A DNA stretch of 64,000 nt. It comes from Acidovorax sp. (GTDB lineage: Bacteria > Pseudomonadota > Gammaproteobacteria > Burkholderiales > Burkholderiaceae_C). This document shows positions 18,841 to 26,606 of this stretch, piece by piece. Location of the stretch: the NCBI GenBank assembly GCA_031277855.1, contig JAITLO010000032.1, positions 1 through 64,000 on the forward strand, given 5' to 3'. The position numbers were made by a program, and so were the translations under genes. The notes beneath the pieces are model-generated. The model was not told where the DNA came from. It saw nothing but the letters and a program-made list of their open reading frames with translations, and ran no database searches. Each line of letters begins with the position of its first letter. Position 1 is the stretch's first letter.

Positions 18841-18933
18841 GCCCACAAAGCCAGCAAATACAGTGCCTGAATGCGGCGCCTACGCCAGAACCAGACATTG
18901 CAGAGACACAAGCGCTACAAATCGCGCGCCCAC

Positions 18934-18967
18934 AAAAAAGGCTGGCCGCGCTTTCGCGATGCCAGCC
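18934..18967 (-). terminator. Rho-independent terminator after phoX
   Basis: On the minus strand GGCTGGC pairs with GCCAGCC (18961-18967 with 18940-18946) and is followed by TTTTTT. It lies about 70 nt beyond the phoX stop and before the NikR-like gene, so the two are probably separate transcripts. Confidence 0.8.
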
Positions 18968-19035
18968 TGCGTCCACCCTACGGGCAGCGCCACTGCGCCT
19001 GCCTGACCGGGGGACTTTGCCTATAGAACTTGGGT

Positions 19036-21018
19036 TCAGGTGCCGATCACACCACCGTCATTCTTGGTGATGACCAAGGTGGCCGAGCGCGGAATGCTGT
19101 TGCCGCCGCCAGGCCAGTGGCTGTCGCCTGCCTCACCGGGGTGCTGGATGTTGATGAACATGGTGCGGCTGTCAGGCGTGAAGCTGATGCCCGTGACCTC
19201 ACACTCCTTGGGCCCCACCAGAAAGCGGCGGATCTCTTTGGTCACCGGATCGGCACACAGCATCTGGTTGTTGCCATGGCCGGCAAAGTCACCGCTGTTG
19301 CTGTAAGAGCCATCGGTTTCGATCCACAGGCGGCCATCGCGGTCAAAGGCCAGTCCGTCCGGGCTGTTGAACATATTGTCCGCCGTGAGATTGGCCGAGC
19401 CGGCGCGCAAGTCCTTGCGATCGGCATGCACCACCGGGTTGCCGGCCAGCACAAAAATATCCCACTCGAAAGTCGTGGCCGCCGCATCGGCGCCGGTTTC
19501 GCGCCAGCGCACGATCTGGCCGTAGACATTCTTCTCACGCGGGTTGGCCTCGTCCGCCACCTTCCGGCTGCTGTTATTGGTCAGCGTCACATACACCTCG
19601 CCAGTATGCGGATGCACGGCCACCCACTCGGGGCGGTCCATCTTGGTGGCGCCCACGGCATCGGCCGCAAGACGGGTGTGTACCAGCACCGCAGCCTGGT
19701 TGGCAAAGCTGGCATCGGCCTGCAGCTTGGGGTTGGAGGCCTTGTCCAGCAGCAACCACTCGCCTGTGCCTGCGAAATCACCCACCACCTTGCCGGCGCC
19801 GAAACGGGCCACGTAGAGCTTGCCGCTGTCCAGCAGGCGGCTGTTGTCGCCACCCTTTACATAGTTGCCGTCCGAGACGAATTTGTAGATGTAGTCATGG
19901 GCCTGGTCGTCACCCATATAGACCACGGCGCGGCCGTCCTTGGTCAAGGCAAAGGCAGCGTTCTCGTGCTTGATGCGACCCAGAGCCGTGCGCTTTTTGG
20001 GCATGCTGGTGGGGCTGAAGGGGTCTATCTCCACAATCCAGCCAAAGCGGTGGCTTTCCTGTGGCTCCTTCACATAGTCAAAGCGCGGTTCATGGCCTTC
20101 CCACATAAAGGCACTGGCCTGGGCCGAGACACCGTAGCGCTTTTGCGCAGCCGTGCGGCGGTCTTCGCCGGCCGTGGTGCCGAAGTAGTTGTTGAAGTTT
20201 TCCTCGCAGGTCAGGTAGGTGCCCCAGGGCGTCCAGCCATTGCCGCAGTTGTTGATGGTGCCGAACACACGGCGGCCGCTGGGGTCACCCTTGGTTTGCA
20301 GCAGTGCATCCCCTGCGGCAGGACCGGTCAGCTCCATGGCTGTGTGGGCGCTGATACGACGGTGGTAAACACTGTTCTTGGCCAGATTCCACTTGCCCTG
20401 GCCATCACGCTGGATGTGGATCACCGAGACACCATGGGCATGCATGGCCTTGTGCACGTTGTCACGGCTCCACTTCTTGGCCACGGCCTCGCCCTTCGCG
20501 CCAAACAGCCATGTGTAGTGTTTTTTCTTCTCGTTGACCGTGCAGTACTCGTGGTTCATCACCAGCAGGCCTTCGTCGTTCTTGCCATCCATGGCGAAGA
20601 AATGCATGCCGTCGTGGTTGTCACCCACCTGCAGGGCCTGGGCTGCTGCGTCTTCGCTGCCATCCCCCTTGAAGGCCGGCGCCCCATCCAGCAGCGGCGT
20701 ACCCCAAGGCGCCAGCACCGTGGCCGTGTAGCCTGGGGCGATATGCACCGCGTCGTCGGTTGCCGTGGGAATGGCCGTGAAGCCCATCAGCGGAGCACCG
20801 CTGCGGCTGCCCGCACCCGTTGCACAGCCCGCCAGACCTGCGACCCCGCTGCCCAGCCCCAGAAACATCGCAGCGGACAAGCCCGTCCCCTGGCGCAAAA
20901 ACCCTCGGCGCGAAACCGCCTGCTCCACCACGCTCTGGAAATGGGGGTTGTCCGAAAGATTGGTGGGCAGATCTTCGCTGTCGATAGCGGTGGACTGCAG
21001 GCCCTCATGTGCGTACAT
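19036..21018 (-). CDS. phoX: PhoX-family alkaline phosphatase (Tat-exported)
   Basis: The 660-residue protein carries a Tat signal, SRRGFLRQG at about residues 36-44, then a hydrophobic stretch with a possible lipobox (LAGCA). The mature part is the DUF839/PhoX beta-propeller. Blocks include VMNHEYCTVNE, TCEENFNNYFG, VYMGDDQAHDYIYKFVS and SPDGLAFDRDGRLWIETDG. PhoX enzymes bind Fe3+ and Ca2+ and release phosphate from phosphomonoesters in the periplasm. Some DUF839 members have no proven phosphatase activity. No obvious Pho box was seen in the short upstream region. Confidence 0.88.
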   Translation of the reverse strand: MYAHEGLQSTAIDSEDLPTNLSDNPHFQSVVEQAVSRRGFLRQGTGLSAAMFLGLGSGVAGLAGCATGAGSRSGAPLMGFTAIPTATDDAVHIAPGYTATVLAPWGTPLLDGAPAFKGDGSEDAAAQALQVGDNHDGMHFFAMDGKNDEGLLVMNHEYCTVNEKKKHYTWLFGAKGEAVAKKWSRDNVHKAMHAHGVSVIHIQRDGQGKWNLAKNSVYHRRISAHTAMELTGPAAGDALLQTKGDPSGRRVFGTINNCGNGWTPWGTYLTCEENFNNYFGTTAGEDRRTAAQKRYGVSAQASAFMWEGHEPRFDYVKEPQESHRFGWIVEIDPFSPTSMPKKRTALGRIKHENAAFALTKDGRAVVYMGDDQAHDYIYKFVSDGNYVKGGDNSRLLDSGKLYVARFGAGKVVGDFAGTGEWLLLDKASNPKLQADASFANQAAVLVHTRLAADAVGATKMDRPEWVAVHPHTGEVYVTLTNNSSRKVADEANPREKNVYGQIVRWRETGADAAATTFEWDIFVLAGNPVVHADRKDLRAGSANLTADNMFNSPDGLAFDRDGRLWIETDGSYSNSGDFAGHGNNQMLCADPVTKEIRRFLVGPKECEVTGISFTPDSRTMFINIQHPGEAGDSHWPGGGNSIPRSATLVITKNDGGVIGT

Positions 21019-21165
21019 ACTTCTCTCTGTCGTCGTGGGAATGCGACATTGTGAAAAGCCTCTGTGTCAACGCCATGACAGCCGCAGCGCCTTGCCGCAG
21101 CGTTGTCACACCAGGACTGCCACGCACGCAGCCTACGTGGCCCATGCAGACCCGCAGCACATGAA

Positions 21166-21264
21166 ACTGGCGCTGCCCCAACCAGCAGACAGCGAGCAAG
21201 GGCCGCCCCGCAGCGAGGCTGTCGTCCCCCTTGAGGGGGAAGGCGCGCAGCGCCTCAGGGGGTG
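21166..21264 (+). repeat. Structured post-stop repeat, copy 4 (supplies a stop codon)
   Basis: Arms GACAGC (21188-21193) and GCTGTC (21218-21223) enclose the core GCAAGGGCCGCCCCGC. They are followed by CCCCCTTGAGGGGG and GGCGC/GCGCC, ending CTCAGGGGGTG. The stop codon of the thioesterase gene (21255-21257) lies inside the element: the TCA of CCTCAGG is the TGA on the minus strand. Confidence 0.87.
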
Positions 21265-21743
21265 GGTACTTTTCTCGTCTGCGCGAAGCGCTGCGCCACT
21301 TCCTTGCGCATGTCCTTGCGGATCAGCGCGGCCTGCCAGCGGCGGTGCTGGTCTTCGTCTTGCAGCTGCAGTGCGGGCACAGGCGCGGGCTTTTTGTCGT
21401 CGTCCACGGCCACCATGGTGAAAAAGCAGCTGTTCACATGGCGCACCACCTGGCTGCGGATGTCCTCGGCCACCACCTTGACGCCGATTTCCATGGACGA
21501 GGTACCGGTGTAGTTGACGCTGGCCAAAAAGGTCACCAGCTCGCCCACATGGATGGGCTGCAAAAACATCACCTGGTCCACGCTCAGCGTGACGCAATAG
21601 CGCCCGGCATAACGGCTGGCGCAGGCATAGGCGACCTGGTCCAGCAGCTTCAAAATAGCGCCCCCGTGCACATTGCCGGAGAAGTTGGCCATATCGGGGG
21701 ACATCAGCACCGTCATGCTGAGTTGGTGTGCAGGCAAATTCAT
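21255..21743 (-). CDS. Acyl-CoA thioesterase, hotdog fold (YciA/BACH type)
   Basis: The 162-residue enzyme hydrolyses acyl-CoA to free acid and CoA. ANFSGNVHGGAILKLLDQVAYACA is the hotdog helix block with the catalytic aspartate (LLDQ), and TLSVDQVMFLQPIHVGELVTF and GTSSMEIGVKV are family strands. MNLPAHQLSMTVLMSPDM is chosen as the start by similarity to relatives; no strong Shine-Dalgarno precedes it. The last residues (KVPTP) and the stop are encoded by repeat copy 4, suggesting that insertion of the repeat reshaped the C-terminus. Confidence 0.9.
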   Translation of the reverse strand: MNLPAHQLSMTVLMSPDMANFSGNVHGGAILKLLDQVAYACASRYAGRYCVTLSVDQVMFLQPIHVGELVTFLASVNYTGTSSMEIGVKVVAEDIRSQVVRHVNSCFFTMVAVDDDKKPAPVPALQLQDEDQHRRWQAALIRKDMRKEVAQRFAQTRKVPTP

Positions 21744-21917
21744 GGGCCGCGATTTTAGGCAAGCCCAGGCCATGGCATCCGGGCGCATTCAGATACCCCC
21801 GGGCACTGACATGGGCTGGATAACAAGTATTTACTTCCTTCGCAGCTTGCCGGCAAAAGCAGCAAAAGTTGCTCCTATACACTCGCGCCCACCAAGGCAT
21901 AGACACAAAAAACTTAC

Positions 21918-23045
21918 ATGTTGGGCAAACTCAAAAATTTCACCGACAGCCATGGCGAGCTGCGCACAGGCCGCGGCCTCATCACCGGCGTGATTGCATT
22001 GACGCTGGGCACTCTGTGCCTGCTGGGCGTGCTGGCCTTTCACTTTCCCGAATACCTGACCACGCCCGAGCTGCGCAAGAGCTATGACATCAGCCTCATA
22101 CGCCAGATGCTGTTCTGGGCCATGGTGGTGGCGGGCGGCCTGTCCCTGGTCAACATCATCTTCAACCGCTCGCGCTGGCTGTCGAGCGTTGCCTTTGGCC
22201 TGGTCGTAGGCTCGGCCATGCTGGGCGGCCACAAGGTGGAGGTGGACCCCAACTTCCCCGATCACACGCCCTATATCGGCCTGGATTGGTTCATTCTCGA
22301 CCTGCTGGGCAGCTCGCTGATTTTCATCTTCATCGAAAAGCTGTTTGCCCTGCGCAAGGACCAGCCCGTGTTCCGCGCCGAGTGGCAGACCGACTTCCAC
22401 CACTTCATCGTCAACCACATGGTGGTGGGTTTTGTGCTGCTGGCCACCAACCTCATGGTGCACAAATTCTTTGGCTGGGCCGCCCATGACGGCCTGCGCG
22501 GCTGGGTGCAGGGGATGAACTTCTGGGCGGCGCTGTTCCTCATCATTTTGGTGGCCGACCTGGTGCAGTACTGGACCCACCGCGCCTACCACGAGGTACC
22601 CACACTGTGGCGCCTGCATGCCGTGCACCACAGCGTCAAAAGCATGGACTGGCTGGCGGGCTCGCGCCAACATATTCTGGAGCTGTTGATCACCCGCACC
22701 CTGGTGCTGGCGCCTATTTATGTGCTGGGTTTTTCCAAGGAAGTGATCGACGCCTACATCGTCATCGTGGGTTTTCAGGCCGTGTTCAACCACGCCAATG
22801 TCAGTGTGCGCCTGGGGCCGCTGCGCTATGTGCTGGTCACGCCCAACTTCCACCACTGGCACCACAGCCAGGACCAGGAAGCGCTGGACAAAAACTATGC
22901 CGCCCACTTTGCCTTCCTCGACTACCTCTTCGGCACGGCGGTGAAGAGCGACAAGCTCTGGCCCCAGCAGTACGGCGTGCTGGGCGACTATGTGCCCAAC
23001 GGATTCATCAAACAGTTCAAGTTTCCCTTCACATGGAAAGGGTGA
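21918..23045 (+). CDS. Sterol desaturase/fatty-acid hydroxylase-family membrane protein
   Basis: The 375-residue integral membrane protein has about six hydrophobic segments. It carries the di-iron histidine clusters of this superfamily: THRAYHE, HAVHHS and HHWHHSQ, plus FHHFIVNHM. Members insert oxygen or a double bond into lipids using O2 and an electron donor; the substrate here cannot be told. The start at 21918 gives a plausible N-terminus before the first helix; the Shine-Dalgarno is weak. Repeat copy 5 begins 1 nt after the stop. Confidence 0.88.
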   Translation: MLGKLKNFTDSHGELRTGRGLITGVIALTLGTLCLLGVLAFHFPEYLTTPELRKSYDISLIRQMLFWAMVVAGGLSLVNIIFNRSRWLSSVAFGLVVGSAMLGGHKVEVDPNFPDHTPYIGLDWFILDLLGSSLIFIFIEKLFALRKDQPVFRAEWQTDFHHFIVNHMVVGFVLLATNLMVHKFFGWAAHDGLRGWVQGMNFWAALFLIILVADLVQYWTHRAYHEVPTLWRLHAVHHSVKSMDWLAGSRQHILELLITRTLVLAPIYVLGFSKEVIDAYIVIVGFQAVFNHANVSVRLGPLRYVLVTPNFHHWHHSQDQEALDKNYAAHFAFLDYLFGTAVKSDKLWPQQYGVLGDYVPNGFIKQFKFPFTWKG

Positions 23046-23046
23046 G

Positions 23047-23179
23047 CACCCCCTGACGCGCTTTGCGCACCGCATAAAGCTGGCGAGTGCCCCCAGTTCA
23101 GAGACAGCGAGCAAGGGCCGCCCCGCCGCGAAGCTGTCGTCCCCCCTGGGGGGAAGGCGCGTCAGCGACTCAGGGGGGC
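23047..23179 (+). repeat. Structured post-stop repeat, copy 5 (composite)
   Basis: Directly after the stop of the plus-strand sterol-desaturase gene there is CACCCCCTGACGCGCTTTGC, which looks like the gene-proximal end of an element in the expected orientation. It is followed by a full element in the opposite orientation, with arms GACAGC (23103-23108) and GCTGTC (23133-23138), CCCCCCTGGGGGG and CTCAGGGGGG. This is the only full copy not pointing at the end of a gene in the usual way. Confidence 0.82.
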
Positions 23180-23225
23180 TATTCCCAACTAAGGGACAAT
23201 CGCCCTTTTTGCTCTCTCGATTGTT

Positions 23226-24470
23226 GTGTCCTCTTTTGATTTTGATGCCGTGGTGCTGGGCGCCGGCGCGGCCGGGCTGTTTTGTGCGGCCCAGGCCGGC
23301 CAGCGCGGGCTGAAGGTCTTGCTCATCGACCATGCAGCCAAGGTGGCCGAGAAGATCCGTATCTCTGGCGGCGGGCGCTGCAATTTCACCAACCGCGACC
23401 TGGATGTGCGCGCTCCGCACAAACACTATGTGGGCCAGAACCCGCAGTTCTGCCGTTCCGCCCTGTCGCGCTACACGCCCCAGGACTTCATCGCATTGAT
23501 GGAACGCCACGGCATTCCCTACGAAGAAAAGCACAAGGGCCAGCTGTTTGCCACCACCAGTGCGGAAGACATCATCCGCATGCTGCTGGCCGAATGCGCA
23601 GCCGGCAGTGTGGAGCGCTGGCAGCCCTGCAGCGTCAAAAATGTGGTGTTTTTGCCTGCTGATGCAGACACAGAAAGCACTGGCAGCTATCAGACTCATA
23701 CCGACCGCGGCCTGGTGACGGCGCCGAAGCTGGTGCTGGCCACCGGCGGCCTGTCCATTCCCAAGATTGGCGCCACGGATTTTGGCTATCGCCTGGCCCA
23801 GCAGTTTGGCCTGCCCCTGGTAGAGCGCCGCGCCGGCCTGGTGCCGCTGACCTTTGATGGCGCGGCCTGGCAGCCCTATGCCCAGCTGGCCGGCCTGGCG
23901 CTGCCGGTGGAAATCAGCACCGGCAGCAAAAAAGCGCGCATGGCGTTTCATGAAGACTTGCTGTTCACCCACCGTGGCCTGTCCGGCCCGGCCGTGCTGC
24001 AAATCTCCAGCTACTGGCAAGACGGCACGCCACTCTTCATCAACCTGCTGCCCGGCGTGGACGTGGCCCAGTTGCTGGCAGAGGCCAAGCTGCACTCACG
24101 CAAGCTGGTGGTCAACGAGCTGGCCCAGCATATGCCCACGCGCCTGGCCGAGGCCTGGGTGGCCCAGCAGCCCGAGCTGCAACGCCCTATCAACGAGGCC
24201 AGCGACAAGGCCCTGGCCAAACTGGCGGAGCAGATCACGCGCTGGGAGATCACACCCACCGGCAGCGAAGGCTATAAAAAAGCCGAGGTCACCCTGGGCG
24301 GCATAGACACCAAGGCGCTGTCGCAGCAGACCATGGAATGCAAGGCCCAGCCCGGGCTGTATGCGATTGGCGAGGTGGTGGACATCACCGGCTGGCTGGG
24401 TGGCTACAACTTCCAGTGGGCCTGGGCCAGCGCAGCCGCCTGCGCCGAGGCCATGGCGGCCGCAGACTAA
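23226..24470 (+). CDS. NAD(P)/FAD-dependent oxidoreductase, HI0933/YhiN family
   Basis: The 414-residue flavoprotein starts with a Rossmann dinucleotide motif (VVLGAGAAGLFCAAQAG, about residues 9-25). It continues with the family block KIRISGGGRCNFTNRD and ends with LYAIGEVVDITGWLGGYNFQ. HI0933-like proteins are widespread and conserved, but their physiological reaction is not firmly established. Start is GTG at 23226; no strong Shine-Dalgarno is seen and no alternative ATG before the FAD motif exists. Full length for the family. Confidence 0.88.
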   Translation: MSSFDFDAVVLGAGAAGLFCAAQAGQRGLKVLLIDHAAKVAEKIRISGGGRCNFTNRDLDVRAPHKHYVGQNPQFCRSALSRYTPQDFIALMERHGIPYEEKHKGQLFATTSAEDIIRMLLAECAAGSVERWQPCSVKNVVFLPADADTESTGSYQTHTDRGLVTAPKLVLATGGLSIPKIGATDFGYRLAQQFGLPLVERRAGLVPLTFDGAAWQPYAQLAGLALPVEISTGSKKARMAFHEDLLFTHRGLSGPAVLQISSYWQDGTPLFINLLPGVDVAQLLAEAKLHSRKLVVNELAQHMPTRLAEAWVAQQPELQRPINEASDKALAKLAEQITRWEITPTGSEGYKKAEVTLGGIDTKALSQQTMECKAQPGLYAIGEVVDITGWLGGYNFQWAWASAAACAEAMAAAD

Positions 24471-24592
24471 GCCGCGGAACCACCACAACCTGTTCCGCGA
24501 CTACGGCCTGCACAAACGTGCACCTGCACCTGCACCTGCACCAGCCGACACCCGCGCCATGCATGGCGAAGACACGCCCTCCCATGCCAGCA

Positions 24593-24622
24593 ATGGCACA
24601 GGCACGCGGATAGGGCTATAAT
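24593..24622 (+). promoter_or_regulatory. Sigma-70-type promoter of rpsU
   Basis: A perfect -10 box TATAAT (24617-24622) is preceded after an 18-nt spacer by ATGGCA (24593-24598), four of six matches to the -35 consensus. It would give a leader of about 120 nt for rpsU. Confidence 0.75.
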
Positions 24623-24629
24623 GCTCGAC

Positions 24630-24748
24630 TTTGCTGGCAACCCCGTCCGCCATACTAGTTCATAGAGACGGGGACAACCGCTGTACATGGCTCTCAGGCC
24701 CGATCTTCCCGAGAACCCGCTGGCAGCACAGATATATCTGGAAATTGA
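24630..24748 (+). other. Structured 5' leader of rpsU
   Basis: The roughly 120-nt region between the promoter and the S21 start contains CCCCGTC (24641-24647) and GACGGGG, which can form a stem around CGCCATACTAGTTCATAGA. No gene fits here. A leader this long before a small ribosomal protein gene suggests control by RNA structure. I do not recognise a catalogued motif. Confidence 0.4.
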
Positions 24749-24961
24749 ATGACTACCATCCGCGTCAAAGAAAACGAACCCTATGAAGTTGCTCTGCGCC
24801 GCTTCAAGCGCACCATCGAAAAGCTGGGCCTGCTGACCGACCTGCGCGCTCGCGAGTTCTACGAGAAGCCCACTGCCGAGCGCAAGCGCAAGAAGGCAGC
24901 TGCCGTGAAGCGTCACTACAAGCGCGTTCGCAGCATGCAGCTGCCCAAGAAGCTGTACTAA
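24749..24961 (+). CDS. rpsU: 30S ribosomal protein S21
   Basis: The 70-residue basic protein reads [20 protein letters not shown], continues with [20 protein letters not shown] and ends KLY. This is the normal length and sequence pattern of S21, which helps the 30S subunit engage the Shine-Dalgarno region. It has its own TATAAT promoter and a terminator after it, so it is not in the gammaproteobacterial rpsU-dnaG-rpoD arrangement. yqeY follows, a linkage also common elsewhere. Confidence 0.98.
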   Translation: MTTIRVKENEPYEVALRRFKRTIEKLGLLTDLRAREFYEKPTAERKRKKAAAVKRHYKRVRSMQLPKKLY

Positions 24962-25000
24962 TCACAGCCTCTAGGTTCGCTGGCTTGTAAGACAAGCCAC

Positions 25001-25036
25001 AAACCCGCGCTAGGGACGCCAAGCGCGGGTTTTTTG
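25001..25036 (+). terminator. Rho-independent terminator after rpsU
   Basis: ACCCGCGCT pairs with AGCGCGGGT, followed by TTTTTGTTTT. A small hairpin GGCTTGT/ACAAGCC at 24982-24998 precedes it. Confidence 0.9.
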
Positions 25037-25096
25037 TTTTTCGGCCACCGCTGGCACGATTGTCCGGCGGTGACCTCCCACCCCAGGAGAGAAGTT

Positions 25097-25543
25097 ATGA
25101 GCCTCAAGGCCCAGATCACCGAAGACATGAAGACCGCCATGCGTGCCAAGGACAGCGCACGCCTGGGCACCATCCGCCTGCTGCAGGCCGCGATGAAGCA
25201 AAAAGAAGTGGACGAGCGCGTGGAGCTGGACGATGTGGCCGTTGTTGCCATCGTCGACAAGCTGATCAAGCAGCGCAAGGACTCCATCGCCGCCTACGAA
25301 GGCGCCAACCGCCAGGACTTGGCCGATGTGGAAAAGGCCGAGATGGAAGTGCTCAAGGTCTATCTGCCCGAGCGCATGGGCGAGGCGGAAATCACCGCTG
25401 CCGTGGCAGCCATCGTAGCCGAGCTGGGCGCATCCGGCCCCGGCGACATGGGCAAGGTCATGGGCGCCGTGAAGGCCCAACTGGCCGGCAAGGCCGATAT
25501 GGGCCTGGTGTCTGCCGCCGTCAAGGCCGCCCTCACCAAGTAA
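25097..25543 (+). CDS. GatB/YqeY-domain protein
   Basis: The 148-residue protein belongs to the YqeY family, which resembles the tRNA-binding tail of the GatB amidotransferase subunit. MSLKAQITEDMKTAMRAKDS, ARLGTIRLLQAAMKQKEVD and PERMGEAEI are typical. Its role is unproven; the GatB similarity suggests contact with tRNA. ATG at 25097 follows AGGAGAG by 6 nt, which decides against an upstream in-frame start. Closed by a terminator at 25566-25589. Confidence 0.92.
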   Translation: MSLKAQITEDMKTAMRAKDSARLGTIRLLQAAMKQKEVDERVELDDVAVVAIVDKLIKQRKDSIAAYEGANRQDLADVEKAEMEVLKVYLPERMGEAEITAAVAAIVAELGASGPGDMGKVMGAVKAQLAGKADMGLVSAAVKAALTK

Positions 25544-25565
25544 GCGCTGCACTGCAGCCACTGTG

Positions 25566-25589
25566 AAAAGCACCTCCGGGTGCTTTTTT
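25566..25589 (+). terminator. Rho-independent terminator after yqeY
   Basis: AAAAGCACC and GGTGCTTTTTT form a compact hairpin with a U-run, 22 nt after the stop. Confidence 0.92.
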
Positions 25590-25614
25590 CATGGGCGTGG
25601 TACGCGGGCACAAC

Positions 25615-26523
25615 TCAGAGCGTACAGAGGTACTGCGCCAGAAACTCCACAGCCACCCGCACCTTGGCGGAGCGGCTGAGACGGCTGGGGTAGACGGCCC
25701 AGATGTTCGCCTCCTGTGTCCAGGCCGGCAGCAATTGCACCAGGCGCCCGGCTGCCAGATCGGCACGCACATCCCAGATGGAGCGCAGGACGATGCCATG
25801 GCCATCCAGCGCCCATTGCACCGCCATCTCCCCGTTGTTGCTGGACAGCGGCCCCGTCACCTTGAGCGTGCGCGCCTCGGCGCCGGCGCGCAGCTTCCAG
25901 ACGCCGAAGGGGTGGTCACGCTCCTTGATCACCAGGCAGTCATGGGCAGACAGCTCATCCACGCTGCGTGGTGTACCCCTGCGTGCCAGATAGGCCGGCG
26001 CGGCGCACAGTACGCGGTGGTTGTCGGCCAGGCGTTTGGCAATCAGATGAGGTGCAATCTCGTCGCCCACGCGCACATCCAGGTCAAAGCCTTCGGCCGC
26101 CACATCCACAAGGCGGTCAAACACCTCCAGCCGCAGCTGCAGCCCGGGGTGGCGCGCCACCAGTTGCGACAGCGCAGGTGCCACCACATGGCGGCCAAAG
26201 CCAAAGCTGCTGCTCACCCGCAGCAGGCCGCGCGGCTCGCTGCGGGTAGTGCCCACGTCCTGCACCAGATGATCGATATCGTCCAGTATGCGTTGCGCCC
26301 ACTGGTACACGCGCTCGCCCTCTTCCGTCACGGCCACCCGCCGCGTCGTGCGGTGTAGCAGTTTCACCGCCAGCGCTGCCTCCAGCAGCCGGATGCGCTT
26401 GCTCACATAGGCCGCTGACACACCCAGCTCCTGCGCCGCCGCGGCAAAACTGGCGCGACGCACCACCTCCAGCAGCACACGCAGATCTTCGGGCAAGACA
26501 TGGGGCAAGGTTTTTTTCAACAC
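25615..26523 (-). CDS. LysR-family transcriptional regulator (DmlR-like)
   Basis: The protein has a winged-helix N-terminal domain (LPEDLRVLLEVVRRASFAAA, LGVSAAYVSKRIRLLE) and a periplasmic-binding-like effector domain. It is divergent from a D-malate/tartrate-type dehydrogenase, and the layout matches dmlR-dmlA, so the regulator probably activates that gene in response to the hydroxy-acid. The start is uncertain: GTG at 26523 (302 residues), TTG at 26520 and ATG at 26586 are all in frame and none has a good Shine-Dalgarno. The ATG would leave only 20 nt to the divergent gene, so I favour the shorter form. Confidence 0.88.
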   Translation of the reverse strand: MLKKTLPHVLPEDLRVLLEVVRRASFAAAAQELGVSAAYVSKRIRLLEAALAVKLLHRTTRRVAVTEEGERVYQWAQRILDDIDHLVQDVGTTRSEPRGLLRVSSSFGFGRHVVAPALSQLVARHPGLQLRLEVFDRLVDVAAEGFDLDVRVGDEIAPHLIAKRLADNHRVLCAAPAYLARRGTPRSVDELSAHDCLVIKERDHPFGVWKLRAGAEARTLKVTGPLSSNNGEMAVQWALDGHGIVLRSIWDVRADLAAGRLVQLLPAWTQEANIWAVYPSRLSRSAKVRVAVEFLAQYLCTL

Positions 26524-26554
26524 GATATGTAAACAATCAAAGCACGAATAGGGG

Positions 26555-26566
26555 ATTGTCTTCAAT
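26555..26566. promoter_or_regulatory. LysR-type operator candidate
   Basis: ATTGTCTTCAAT is an inverted repeat ATTG-N4-CAAT that also satisfies the T-N11-A LysR rule. It lies in the gap between the LysR gene and the divergent dehydrogenase gene, 41 nt before the latter. Confidence 0.5.
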
Positions 26567-26606
26567 AAAGCAGGGTCCACAATCATGAAATTGCCAAGGA
26601 GAAACC

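Noticed and set aside
21831..24095. 754-codon open frame on the minus strand
   Set aside because: It runs antisense across the sterol-desaturase gene, repeat copy 5 and the HI0933 gene, all strongly supported; the product is His/Gln-rich without domains.
24519..24543. Tandem CACCTG hexamers upstream of rpsU
   Set aside because: Only about four units and lying before the promoter; simple-sequence slippage is enough to explain it.
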